A DNA stretch of 64,000 nucleotides from Polyporus tsugae. Taxonomy: Eukaryota; Basidiomycota; Agaricomycetes; Polyporales; Polyporaceae. Below, piece by piece: positions 33,632 to 45,389 of the stretch (positions are counted from its first letter, which is position 1; each line of letters starts with the position of its first letter). The DNA is taken from the NCBI GenBank assembly GCA_024305745.1, contig JAHRBS010000012.1, forward strand, positions 1,865,001 through 1,929,000, read 5' to 3'. Below the pieces are notes generated by a model. That model saw nothing but the letters and a program-made list of their open reading frames with translations. It had not been told where the DNA came from and did no database searches. The position numbers and the translations under genes were made by a program.

Positions 33632-34286
33632 GCTCCTCCACTCGTTGTCGTATAGCCATGCTCAGTCCTCTCTCTCACATCCATGCGTACTCGCGGCTGT
33701 ATGTTGTGTCGACGATCTGCTTTGACCGCCGTCGTCGCTGTTTTTTTTTCGCCTGTTGCAATCTCTATTGTACTAATACTGTTCGCTTTACATTCACACC
33801 CCCCCTCAGTTTTCCGCAGTCATCATATGTCTTACAGTACCATCCGCTCCGAGTTACGGTTCCGTCCTTCTTTCACTCGAATGACATGGCTGTCAAATCT
33901 TCCCGTTATCCTCGAAGTCTGTTGATTTCCCTCGCTTAGTTTACGGCAGCCTGTACCCCACGTTGTCAAGTGTGTCTCCGTGGATAGACTTGTTCTCGGA
34001 TACCACAGGCGTCCTCGAGGAGGCAAATTTAATGTTGCATTACGAAAATTAGAGCCTCAAGTACCTTAAGACTTCAAGTCAGGATGGTTGGGGCTCCGGA
34101 TACCCTCATGCAGTTTTCAGCTCCCTCCGTATCTCCAGTCACAGCAAGGGATCCTAAACACGCTTTACAAAATGACCCATGGACGTTTACCCCGGAGGTC
34201 AATGAAGATCAGCCGTACTGTCGCGTGGTACACCAACGCTGAGCCAGTTCAACATCCGTGCAGGTCTGTCACATCCACTTTCTGCC
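33632..34286. other. Intergenic
   Basis: Pyrimidine-rich 3' region of the zinc-finger gene, followed by the upstream region of the 34375 gene. No gene supported. Confidence 0.5.
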
Positions 34287-34293
34287 TATAAAA
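34287..34293 (+). promoter_or_regulatory. TATA box of the 34375 gene
   Basis: TATAAAA lies 88 bp before the ATG and is followed by a pyrimidine-rich leader, a normal fungal promoter layout. Confidence 0.65.
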
Positions 34294-34374
34294 GTCTGCC
34301 CTCTCTCTGGCGCTTACCAGCATCTCTTCTTCTCCTACATTCCTCACCACCCTCCAACGATACCAACCACTGAA

Positions 34375-34956
34375 ATGGCGACATTGACCATCCGATCTGC
34401 GAACCAGCCACTCCAGTCAATACTCCTCAACCCAACCACGAATCGTATACCCTCGACCACCGAAAGCATTCCACCCCCAGCAACCACCCCATCCACCCCC
34501 GGGCCCGTGCACCAGACGCCTCGACCCCGTCTCACGATCGCCATCCCAGACGAGCCACACCGCGTGACCGGTCAAGGTTCGCGCCGCCCCCGCCAGCGAC
34601 GCGGCGGCTCCCCTCCGCCCCCTCCGCCCCCGCCCCACAACACACCGACAGTCCGGTTCAGCGAGGAACCACGACGGCCCTCTGCACACCGTCAGCAGCG
34701 GGCCCTCCAAAGGCTTTCGCCCAATGGTGCCCTCCGCCCCGTTGCACGGCCGCGTCGTCGCCGGAGGGCGAACCACGCCACCGAGGCCGAAAACGCGGCC
34801 CACCAGGCCCATGCCGTGGAGGACGACGGAGGGCGGTCCACGGCCGAGTTAGAGCACGCGATGCTCACCGACCCGTACATGTGGTCTCGCTCGTCGTACC
34901 CCGCGAACTGGGCGGAGTACAACGACAGGGTGCAGCATTCCGAGGAGGTGTGGTAA
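34375..34956 (+). CDS. Unknown intronless proline/arginine-rich protein, 193 aa
   Basis: Supported by a TATA box, a leader and strong C/G third-base bias. The protein is Pro/Thr-rich at first, then has a basic segment GSRRPRQRRGG, a run of Pro (PPPPPPPP), NTPTVRFSEEPRR, a second basic segment RPRRRRRANH and an ordered-looking C-terminus ELEHAMLTDPYMWSRSSYPANW. Probably disordered and nuclear. It lies just beyond arm B, in the same relative orientation as the 427-951 gene beyond arm A, but the two proteins do not clearly align. Confidence 0.65.
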   Translation: MATLTIRSANQPLQSILLNPTTNRIPSTTESIPPPATTPSTPGPVHQTPRPRLTIAIPDEPHRVTGQGSRRPRQRRGGSPPPPPPPPHNTPTVRFSEEPRRPSAHRQQRALQRLSPNGALRPVARPRRRRRANHATEAENAAHQAHAVEDDGGRSTAELEHAMLTDPYMWSRSSYPANWAEYNDRVQHSEEVW

Positions 34957-35918
34957 CTCGGGGTCCGAGGTACGTGGTTCGGCCGTGGTTGGGTACTTGC
35001 TCGTCGTGACTAATAACTTGCGGACGCTTTCAGCTGGGGTCTACACGCTCATCATCTACCGATTCCACTTACATCCGTCCTATTGTGTATCGTCAGCTTC
35101 ATCTAATTTCCCCCCATGTACTCGCATATGAATCCCTTGATAGTTACGTACCTTGTCGTCTCTCGACTCTTACAACCCGTGCTCTGCTTCTGCCTATGCT
35201 TTGCGTTCGTCGCTTCCTGATCGGACTTTCTTCCACGCTACCACATCCTGCTACACCCCATCTCAGTGCTTCAACTATGCTCTCCCTGTTATACGTGTTT
35301 ACGCTTTTCTCCGTCATCATACTCCGCCGTAATGTCCTGCAAAGACTCTTTACCAATGTACACCGCGGTCATCCATGAATGTCATATACAAATTCAAAGT
35401 ATCTCTGTTCCATGAAGGCGACCCCGTGGCTGCCGGTTCCCAGCTGCGCAAAAACCAACGCCGATCGGAGGAGACGCGATATACGATTGTAGTTGGCGGC
35501 ACGAAGTGGGTTAACGCGGACCTGATGTAATTTGAACATATGATTGCATTCATGACGTCCACAAGCCACCGTGATGGTATAAACCTGTACGGCTATATCA
35601 GCAGCGTACTGGGCATCGTGAATACCGAGCATACCAAGTTCGCTACTGGAAGAGAGATGTCTGAACCAATTCGAGACAGCTAGGCTTTGCACGCCATCAA
35701 AGGTGCTATCGAAGGTTTGTCTGCAACAACTACGATAGCTTGACGTCTACTAAAATAGTCAATAACATACAGCCGAAGCTTTCCTGTCCCGTACGCCTAG
35801 TCCGATAACCGCGTCGCACAGAAGGTAGAAATAGCATGAATAGAATAGAAAAAAGAATTATCGATACAATATCATCGAGTTTGAGTCCGAGATCCAAGGT
35901 CAAGCACGGCGGAGACTT
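34957..35918. other. Intergenic
   Basis: Pyrimidine-rich 3' flank of the 34375 gene, then the 3' flank of PMP3. A 107-codon minus-strand frame (35369-35692) has protein-like composition but lies downstream of the PMP3 stop without splice support, so I do not call it. Confidence 0.45.
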
Positions 35919-36349
35919 TCACATGGCACCTTCGCTCTTGGAGATGATGTACCTATGTGATATGGGAGTTAGCACAATGACGCACGCGTGTTCTCCACAG
36001 GCGACTAACCAAGCATGGATAACACCCGGTATCCACCCGAGGATCCAAAGAAGGATGTTGATCCAGAAGTCTGTATTTCAGCGAGGGCTCAGTATTGAGT
36101 GGGGACGCCGCTGGTCACGGTACGACGGGACGAACCTGCTTTCAATCCTCGCTCTTCACGATAGGACGGGGTCAGTAGACGTGCTTGGTTCCGAACGAAC
36201 GCATGCGCTCACTGAAGAAGACAGCCAAGGGCGGGATGAAGCTGCGCGTCTATGACGTCAGAGGCTTCCCTGCAAGGCGACGGCGAATGGACTCACATTG
36301 CGAGAAAGTACAAACAAACATCGCTGGTAGGGGACACCTGATCGGCCAT
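35919..36349 (-). CDS. PMP3: PMP3/UPF0057 family plasma-membrane proteolipid, 64 aa
   Basis: Small two-helix membrane protein of the PMP3 family, which in yeast sets plasma-membrane potential and cation tolerance. Five tiny exons, 36349-36297, 36241-36213, 36153-36136, 36070-36010 and 35952-35919, splice in frame to 64 aa. Helix 1 is VCLYFLAIFIPPLAVFF with the family IPPLAVF motif. After KRGLKAD, helix 2 is FWINILLWILGWIPGVIHAWYII, with the hallmark LGWIPG. The C-terminus is SKSEGAM. Introns are 55, 59, 65 and 57 bp, and exon 3 has only 18 nt. A TATA-like box lies 106 bp upstream. Because every exon is short, the gene is easy to miss. Confidence 0.93.
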
Positions 36350-36454
36350 ATTCCCGTCTGTCCACTCGGTAGTACGCTAGGGCTGATAGTTGGTCGCAGA
36401 CGGCGTGAGGGTCGTAAAAGAGAGAGAGGGGCTGAAGGACACGAAATGCAAGAA

Positions 36455-36461
36455 TATATAT
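36455..36461 (-). promoter_or_regulatory. TATA-like box of PMP3
   Basis: TATATAT (palindromic ATATATA context) lies about 106 bp upstream of the PMP3 start codon on the minus strand. Confidence 0.5.
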
Positions 36462-36469
36462 GTTCCACG

Positions 36470-38062
36470 GCACAGCAAACTTAGCGTCAGCCCCAAGGCA
36501 CCTCGCGCCTACGGTCGCATACGTCATCGCTCGCGATGTGATTAGACGCCCCTTGCGTCAATGTACTTGAACTTGAACGGTTGGGCTGTAATGCATTGTC
36601 GGTACTGCGAGACCACGCGATGCAGCTGTCAACGTGAGGCCTCTCTGAGTAAGGATGTGAGCATCACAAACTCGCGTACTTGGCCCGGTCCTGGTTGACA
36701 AGTTATTGTGCTCGCTGCGACCAGTACCGACATTCAGGGGGGATGCATATAGATCGACCCCTTCTAGCCTCACACTGGTGACTTGTCACGCTAACGAAGA
36801 AACCCCATCAGGTGCGCATGAGACCAATGGTTAGATCCAAAGCTCGACTTGGCTCAGGAAACAAAGCAGTCGTTAATGCCGAGAGAGGTAGCGATCATAA
36901 CTGTGAAGAAGGGAATATCGTACCCACGACGATTCACCATCTATCCCACCTGCCCCCCAGGCCTAGGCTTCCCTTCACGTCGTCACAGTATAACTCTGGA
37001 CGCAAGGAATGGAGCTTACCTCCACCCGCTTTGCATCCTCGTTCATCAACTCACAACAAGGCTTCAGGAAGGAGATCACCACGATTTGGCGCATGCCACG
37101 ATCATGGAGCCACCGCAAATACCGGGAATGTGTAGGGATTGGCGATGACGTGGCCGTCAAATCGCGGTAGGCTGTGTGCGGTGAGTCCAGCAACAGTATG
37201 TTTCTTTTGCGCAGAGCAGACGGCGACAGGATCACGGTCGCGCAGGGAAGATATACTTGTCACGAGGCGACTCTCGAAACTTCTACCTGGAGGCGTGTTC
37301 TCCACGAACTATAGTTGTTGACGCAAGAGCACGCCTCCAGTCATGGGGGAATTGGAGGCTGAAGGCCACAGGTACGTCGATCAAAATGTGCTACTCACTA
37401 CCCGTTGTGTATGCCAGGAGACGCGATCTGGTCTCTGTCTGCCTCGCCAGGACGTCGACGATGAGGCTAACACCATGACATTGACAGTATGGGTGAGTGC
37501 TTGCCGTCCGCGATTGTCATAAGGATCAGCGCCCATCATCGATTCGTACCGATCGTCCATCGTGGAATACGTACGCACCTCAAGCATGCATGAAACTAAC
37601 CAGGAGTTTGAAGGCTCTACAAAAGCCTGATATCCCTCGGTCGCGACACTTTCAGCGACAGCGAACAGAATGGATAGCATTCCACGGCGGTCACCAGGAA
37701 ATCTGCAAGCGCCGTGAGTACTCGCTGCGTGACGGGAACGACGAAGCCTGACTGACCTTATTTTTTCAAAGCCGCAAGCTGCGGTGAGCAACAGCTAGGT
37801 CAAGCCCCACGCAGAGAGGTTACCATGGCGCTGAGGAGGAGGAGACAAAAAGGAGATGAGCCGGCGTTGCCCCATCAAGAGTCGGACTTTTTCGCCGGCG
37901 TCTGCCGAGGGCGTGCAGGGTTGAGTCAGGCGCAGTGTTCCTCTTCTGCATCCCACCCTCTTGTTCTATGTTGTCTACACAAATCGCTGCCTTCATCACT
38001 GCTAAGCTCGCCGAACGCATCTACAGCAGACCCCCCGCGCTCCCGCTCACTGACAGCCCAAC
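36470..38062. other. Intergenic with weak coding-like pieces
   Basis: No full gene found. On the minus strand, pieces at about 37680-37590 (EGYQAFVEPSNSWLVSCMLE, ending at gtgcgt) and 37195-37007 (SRYLRWLHDRGMRQIVVISFLKPC..., ending at gtaagc) look like isolated exons of a decayed or unresolved gene. Confidence 0.35.
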
Positions 38063-40946
38063 ATGAACCGCAGGAAGAGGGGAGGCAACAACAACCTCAA
38101 ACCCCCTGCCCAGACCAAACCCTCTCCCCCATCTGTGGCAAGTTCTCCCGCTGCTCCTGCCACGGTTCCCCCCATGCCCCCTCGAGTCTCTCCACCTCCG
38201 AAGGCGACTACGCCTCCCCAGAATGTTCCTCCACCGTCGAAGCCCACCCAACCCGCTATCAGGGTTGGCCCACAGCCGCCCAGGCTCTCCGCATCGCCTC
38301 CGAAACCCCCCGCGCCCAGCATGCCTACTGCGAAAACTGCGATCCCGCCCTCAAGGCCCGGTCCCCCTCAGAAGCGCGTGCTCACGCGTTCAGATCGGGT
38401 GCGTGCAGTCTGGATCGAGTTCATCCAGGTATGGGTCGCGTCCAAGCAGGATGAGGTCGCGAAGCAACTCGAGCAGTTGCTTCACGCTGCCGAGAGGAAC
38501 ACCCGCGTTCGAGGCAAGGCCCTAGAGGATAGCAAGGACAAGATCGTTAATTCCAAGCGGCGCGAATTTGCGCTGGCTGCGCGCGCCGAATGGGAACGGC
38601 GATTAGGGAAGGAAGGCCTGGAGGCGGAGGACTGGTCTGACATCAGACCAGAGGAGATGGCCGCTGTGGAACAAGTCCTTTCGTGCGATGAGGGGGATGA
38701 TCAGCCCGTCGCGTCAATAATGGTCCCACCGCACGAACAAGCAGCTCCGAGTTTGTCGCCCAAGGTAGCTGCAGAAATATCTCACTCAATGGCATCGCAT
38801 CCAGCCGCTGGGCGTCCAGCGCAACCCTCTCCGCCAACTGCGACTCAGAAGATCCCACAAGCACCACCGCCTGCCGCCGCACAGAAGGGCAAACAGACTC
38901 ACGGCCAGCCTGCATGGGCGGCGTGGGGTCCGGGCCCTAGGCATGTTTCCGTGACCGAAGTCCCTGAAGAGCCACAGGTACGTATTCTTCACGACCAAAT
39001 CCCGATCTCGCTGTCTGACGTGTTATCTATTGCAGAAGACTGCATCTGCCTGGACAGCGAGACAGAATGCGCCGATTATTGAAGATGTCCGCATTTCGCC
39101 CAAGGCGGCCCCTGCGCCACCGCCGCCACAGACTTCTCAGTCCGCACCTCGTCCTGCGCAGCCTGTACCACCGGCCGAACCCGCCACGACTTCTCTCGTT
39201 CCTGCTCATGGGCTCCTCGTCTACCCCGTCCCTATCTCACTGACGACGGCGCCGTTGGACAGCGCGGTTGCTTCTGATTCGCACTTTGTCCATCTCGTCG
39301 ACAACGCCTACGTGAATTCCATCAAGGAGTTCCACAACAAGGCGGCTGACGTCGATGCCGCCCTCGCACGCGAGCTCCGCAAGCCCATGCCCCCCGCGGA
39401 GCGCGAATGGACGATCCGGGCGCACATGATGACGATGGAGCAGATCGCGCGCACCATCGTCGAGAATCGCGACACCATGATCGAGAACGCGCGTCGCAAG
39501 CGAGGATACAGCGGCGATGGGCCTGCCGGCGCGCCGCCCCCCTCTGCCCCGAAGGCGACTGTGTCCTCGCAGCCTCCCGGGGCGTTCCCCGACGATGGGA
39601 TCCATATCTCCCCAGTCGAGCGCGAGCCGGAGGTCGCGATCGAGCGCGAACCTGAACCGGATGTAGACGAGGTCATCGAGATACCGCTGAAGGGCAAGGC
39701 AGCGAGGAAGAAGGGCAAGAAGGCCGCCGCCACGAACGGTCGCTCTACCCCAGCACCTGCGATTTCGTCTACCACGAAGGCCGCTGCTCCTGCGGCAAAA
39801 CCTGCTGTTATTGAGAAGCCTACGCCTGTCGTCGAGAAGCCTGTGTCCGTCGTTGAGAAGCCTGTGCCCATCGTCGAGAAGAAGCTCGCGCCCGTCGCGT
39901 CTGCATGGGGATGGGGTGCAAAAGTGGCGGCCCCGATGCGCTCTGCATCCCCTGCTCCGCGTGCGGCATCCCCTGCACCAATCAATACGAGGGTCGTTCC
40001 CACTCCCACTCCCGCTCCCGCTCCTACCGGCCGTGGCACTCCCATTCCTCCTGGCATGACTCCCTGGGAGACCCTGCAGGCAAAGGCTGCAGGTACATTA
40101 AAGCCCGCAGAGTCTCAGGCCAAGCCGCCATCGCCGCCTAACGGCATGTGGGCACCGCCTGTCGCACGCGCGACGAGCAACAAAAATCCCTTCGCCCCGA
40201 CACGTCCTTCCCGCCTCGCGCAGGTCTCCGAGCCCGAGTCGCCGGAACCACCATCCCCACCACCAATCCCAGCGGAGCCGACGGGCAAGGACTACGTCGC
40301 GTGGTTCGCCGGCTCGTCGTCCGAGGACGAGGACGCCGGGCTCAGCGAGGGCGACGACGGCGACGACGAAGATGATAGCGGGAGCGACCCGCAGGGGGCG
40401 GGCCCAGGCGGATTCGGAGGCATCCTTGGGGCCCTCGCTGGCGCGTCTCCGTGGGCACTCTTCGGCGCGGAAGGTGCCCAGCCACAAAAGGAGCGCGGCG
40501 GGCGCGCTCCCAATCACCATGACCGCGGGCGCGGGGCGGCTGCCACCCCTGCGCCTGCCATGGCCGCCGCAGGGCGGTTCGGTGGGGATATGGGCATGAG
40601 CATGGGTATGGGTCCGCGTCCTGCTACAGGTGGTGGCTGGACCCAGTGGGCGGCGGATGCTGGCGCGGGCCCTTCTGGCTTCCGTCATGGTGCCGCCCCA
40701 GCTGGCTCTGGTGGACCCGCTAGGGGTCTAGCCGAACCCCAATGGCCCGTAAGAGAGGAAGACAATCTCGAGGATATGCTCGAGATGGCGTCGAAAACGC
40801 TGAACCGCGCAGCTGGCGGGCAGGCGAGGGGTGGTGGGGTCAACATCGAGGAGGCGATGGCAATGTACGTCACGGCACAGAAGGCGCGCGAGACGCTCGC
40901 GACGCCCGTCGGCGGGCGCAGCACGACCCCGTGGGGCCGGCGATGA
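38063..40946 (+). CDS. Unknown proline/alanine-rich 941-aa protein
   Basis: Exons 38063-38977 and 39036-40946 join through a 58-bp intron in phase 0. The N-terminal 110 residues are Pro-rich and disordered. A helical, charged segment follows: SDRVRAVWIEFIQVWVASKQDEVAKQLEQLL and on to REFALAARAEWERRLGKEG (about residues 115-190). After a second Pro-rich linker comes DNAYVNSIKEFHNKAADVDAALARELRKPMPPAEREWTIRAHM with another long helix. Repeated EKP.PVVEKP units, an acidic block and a Gly/Met-rich tail ending WGRR complete it. No membrane segment or known catalytic motif is seen. It could be a scaffold or cytoskeletal protein, but I cannot assign a family. Confidence 0.8.
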
Positions 40947-43900
40947 ACTCACTCATCGTCCAGAAGAACCACTCAAAAACAATAAAAAAACGCAGTTGGA
41001 GGTGTGTGGCTGCGGTGAGGGGGTGAGTTTCACGACCCATTATGAAGACGACCTTTCGTGATTTCGCGGTTTTGTCCCCTGCTTTTTTGGCTGCTGTTAG
41101 GCTTTGGTGGATGCGCTCGCTCATGTATCTCTTGCTACCTTTGCTTGCTCTCCTTTTTTATTATTCCGTCTCTGCCTCCGGGTGTGTATCTATCTCTCCG
41201 GTCTCCCGCTCTCCCACCCGGTACATTATCGTTACTCATCCTCGCTCGGCCTCGTTGCTCATCCTTTCCTATACCCGTAACGTTATGTATTTATAACGCT
41301 CTCATAGACTGTTACGTTACATTGTACACTGTAGGCATCCCGGGTGGTCTCTTTCGCTTACCTTGCTGTTTGCTTTCAGAAGCTCCGTGACGATCACGCT
41401 ATAAAATGTATATAGCCACGACTATTCCTATGCTACCCGTTTCTTACACTCTAGCTCTTGTCTCCCAACCCGACTTCTTATACGCATCGACGCTTGTTGC
41501 TGCAGACAAGTTACTACTCCGCCCCCTGTAGGACGGCAAACTTACATGTAAGTGTTTCTGCCCGTCGAGTTTGTGTGGTTTTGTTGACGAAAATTTCAGC
41601 ACAAACAGCTTCATTTCCGCGCACTGCGCGGCTGATATTACGTCGTGCCAGGTCTTCCTCGCGGTGAGTAGGGCCTTCTCTTCTCCCCCCAAAACCGCAC
41701 AGCGGCCCGCGATGACTTCTCTGAAACAGTGTCCTGGACCGCGCTCCGATACATCTCGCACATTCCAAGTGGCGGTGGTTCATTGCTATGGGCTGCGGCA
41801 CGGACATGAACATCACGTTTCTCTACTCTGATGTTGCGATGAGGCAGTCCGTTTGTTCCCCTTTAGGCTCAATTGAACCGTGTCGTCACGGGTGCTTCGC
41901 GGGCGCCGTAGACTGCCGTTCATCATCTGGCCGCCCTTCTCGCCAATGTTCCGTACCCAATTCCTGCCCGATTAGCAACGGCATACCCTACCGAGATCCG
42001 GGGCGCGAAATGCGGTTTTCAACCGTTCACATAGCGTCAAGTTGCCCCGTGGACGATTCTCACTGTACGTACCTTCCTTCTGCGAAAATGGTTCATTTAA
42101 GCTTTCTTCACCTCCCGATACCCATTCTGTCATGGACACTGTGGTCTTCGACAACGCTGAGTATTCCTCCAATGTCAGCTGCAGCGACGCTGCAGATCTG
42201 CTCTGGGTGCTGCCAGATAACCTATGGTGTCTCCCCGAGCAGAACATCAGGGTGGCTCGCCGGCCTTGACTTTGATTGCCATCTGAAGTTTTTTCTTCTT
42301 TGCGGTAGCAGTTGGAGTTTTTCGGGTTGTTAAGGGTTTCGAATGTCCCCCATCGAATGTGGCGTGCTGCGAGCGGCACTACGGTCTGTCAATAGTCTGT
42401 AAGCGCGGCTTGTTCTCCCTCTTGGTTTCCTTGGGTCAAACATGCCCATTGGCGTCGCCATCCTCCCATATCCCTATCGGTTAGGCGCGCCGGTTTTCGG
42501 CCTTTGAAGTTCAAAGCTTTCGATGAGCGTCACATGGATAGGGAGTGGGAGAATACGGCGGTACCGTCGAAGGGGTGTTCCGAGCACGATTACGAAGAGT
42601 GGCATTTTGGTTGCCTTCATGTTGGTCTCTCTTTCCTGCTCCCCGACGTCTTGCAGCGCGGAGGTGTGGTGACACAGTGAGCGAGCATATCCCTACGTTC
42701 TACATGGGTCGGTTCGATCACCACCTACTCTTGCCGCGTTCAGTTGACACGGCGGTCAGAAGTCAACGGAGCTCGAGAACGTAGGTAATAGAGGGTCATG
42801 TTCATAGGGATCTGCGTGCTGCTCGAAATTTGAGCCGGACGCACTGGACGCACTGGAAGACCCCAGCCCATGGGCATTATCACGGTCGGCATGTATTGCT
42901 GGTTCAGTGTCGCTGTTGGGTGTAACCTGTGCACGTGTTGGTGCTTGTGTTGACGGAACGTTAGAGTGTCTTGAACGCCAGGTAGCGAAAATTTTCTTCC
43001 TCATGGCCAGCCCTCCCGAAGGATATCAACTCTTAACGCCGTGCGCCGACAACGTGACGTCCGACATGGCATTATGAGAGCTTAGTCAAAATCAACTTTA
43101 TCCCGCGAACCTTTGCGCGGGATCCTTCGCTGCGTTCTCCCACAAGAACCGGACGTCGCTTGCCAATGGGGGTCCAGTTTGGTCATCGAACCCCAACGTT
43201 TCGGCCTCGTGTTCCCTTGTCTTTCCTCGCCGACATGGTCCGGACCTCACTTCGTGTCTTAATCGCCGCCAGATCACGTAACTGCCAAGTCCTCAGAAGG
43301 GCAGCCTCAAAGGACGAGCGATGATGAATGTCGGAAAAGTGAACGGCCATTCTGGCGCCCACCCGAGGCCGTCTCCAGTTTGAAAACTTAAACCTAACCT
43401 ATGCATGGGCGGGCGGCCAGCGTCCGTACGTACTTACATAAAGTTATGACGCTTCCTTCTCCCTGGATAGAACATCGGTTGGATGCTCGGGCGTATGACG
43501 GGGCGGTCGGACGTGCACCGAGTCTTGTTGAATGCACCGACTCACTAGTGTGAATTCACAAGCCAACCACACGGGATTTGTCCCGGGGGAAACCGTAGGA
43601 AAGGGTTGGCGACGTAAATATGACCCACGGTGATCTTTCCATCATCATGTGCGAGACAATAGGCTCTCAGAAGTGCATATCTCCTTCGGACGCCATAAGG
43701 CTACGAACGCTTCTGGGGAATTCTAATGCACGACGTATGGCAGTGGAATGAACCGGATCGATTATCGCTACGGCGCACGTTCGGGACGTAAGTACGCATA
43801 CCATAATACGGACAGCGCGGTGGCATGCTGTGCGACCGCCATGGAAAGCGACATGCTGCATGAGAAAATACGTTCTTCTCGTCTTCTCATGACGCACTAG

Positions 43901-44903
43901 CACTCGACATGATTGGGTAAACCAACGGCGGCCCCGCTTCAACGGCAGGAAGAAAGACTGGGAACATTCTTGGTGGGGATTGCGGCGAAGTTGAATTACT
44001 TGGGTGTCAGTTAAGGCTTAACGTGCCGCTTCTTGAGGCAGTACTTTGGAGGGGGATCTAGCGTTGACGCGTTGACGTGAAGTCCCGAAGTACGTATATG
44101 TTGCAGCAAACACGAGGGTGCGTGCGGAGCAAAATGTCGCGGCCTTCGGGCGTAGAGCGGCAAAAGAGGGAATCAGCATACGCTAGGCTGTGTATATGGA
44201 ACGAGTGATATCGTACATGGAACGGAACGGCCTTCATGATGGAAGAACAAGGATCGAACTGTGGCTCGACCGTCCATGGTAAAGGTCAACTTACCTCATT
44301 CCAGTCCTGCCGATACACGATATGAGCATGGTAATGAACGATCGCCTGAGGGCCGGGAGGAAGTTGCGCTACTGATCGACAGATCATACTGAAGTCGCGG
44401 AGACCACGGTTGAGGGGAGCTCTAGAACGCCATGGATGAGGATGAGAGGCACGTATGGATCCTATCGTGTCGTAGGTGGTACTTCTGAGGACTCTGGACT
44501 CTGGACAAATAGAGGATCGCATCATAGCGAGGTCGTCGGCGTTGAATAGCTCAAAGTCAAATAAGGAACTTGCGCTTTGCGTCCGCCGCCGTCCATGGAA
44601 GACTTTTGACAGATCTGGAGGAATGCATACGCAGCACAATAGTACTAGTGTAAACCTCTAAGGGATCCAGAGCATTCCGGGACTATGGATCTGGAGGAGA
44701 CGGAGCGGAGGGAAGTCGAAGCAGCTCCAGGGTGTTGGCGTGGCTTAGAGGGTGGCCAATTGCACTGATGGAGGGTAGCACTTCAGCGTTTGGGGTAAGT
44801 GAGGCAAGATTGTTGGCCTATAACCTGTGGGTTCGATTGGAGATGTGGTTGTGGCCACGTGTATCCTATCAGTCACGTTCTAGCATGGACTGTGCAGTAA
44901 CCG
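40947..44903. other. Gene-poor region
   Basis: The first 400 bp are the A/T-rich then pyrimidine-rich 3' region of the previous gene. Beyond it, open frames on both strands are short and mutually overlapping. Coding-like fragments occur on the minus strand at 41660-41560 (ARRNISRAVRGNEAVCAEIF...) and 43004-42756 (RKKIFATWRSRHSNV... to PLLPTFSSS), but no gene can be assembled. Confidence 0.4.
44290..44639 (-). other. Possible exon of an unidentified gene
   Basis: A 117-codon frame ends in ...HAHIVYRQDWNE at a strong GTAAGT donor (44291 downward). Its composition is protein-like (SSLFDFELFNADDLAMM), yet no partner exon was found. It may be a gene remnant. Confidence 0.3.
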
Positions 44904-45389
44904 GTAAGTACCGACAGTATTTCACCGGTCCTTTAGACAGACACCAGTCCTTTAGACAAGGGGTTTTTCGCCCGCCCCCTCCAAACATTCAATTCTACAG
45001 GGACCTTAGTGTATGTATCTACTTCACGGGTAGCTGCACTCTGAGTTTTGGGCCACAGATCCTCCGAGAACGTGAATGGGAGGTGAGGCGTACACCCTGC
45101 GGGCGTCCAATTACCCGATATAGGTAAACACCCACCCATAACAGGCAATTTTGAGCGTAAGCGCGCTGTCTAAAGGACTGGTGAACACCCGATAACAACT
45201 TTTGCAGCTGATAGGCTTCGATCTCTGCGACATTGGGGGAAAACACCACATAATCTTACACGAACATAGTACACCAATGGTACATGCTGTCTGTGACACC
45301 CGATTGACGAAAAGTTATTGGAGGATACAACCATTAATGAAGCAAGGATTTCCTGTCTAAAGGACCGGTAAAATACTGTAAGTACTTAC
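44904..45389. mobile_element. Non-autonomous DNA transposon (MITE-like) with 37-bp terminal inverted repeats
   Basis: The left end at 44904-44940 (GTAAGTACCGACAGTATTTC, then ACCGGTCCTTTAGACAG) matches the reverse complement of the right end at 45353-45389, with three mismatches in 37. Inside, a second pair CACCAGTCCTTTAGACA (44942-44958) and its perfect 17-bp reverse complement (45167-45183) repeats the core of the terminal repeat, and ACACCC motifs recur. There is no coding sequence. GTAC flanks the core at both ends and may be a target duplication or part of the repeat. The superfamily cannot be assigned. Confidence 0.8.

Noticed and set aside
41788..42333. 181-codon plus-strand Cys/Ser-rich frame
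   Set aside because: No domain, an open antisense frame of similar quality, and no splice-supported extension.
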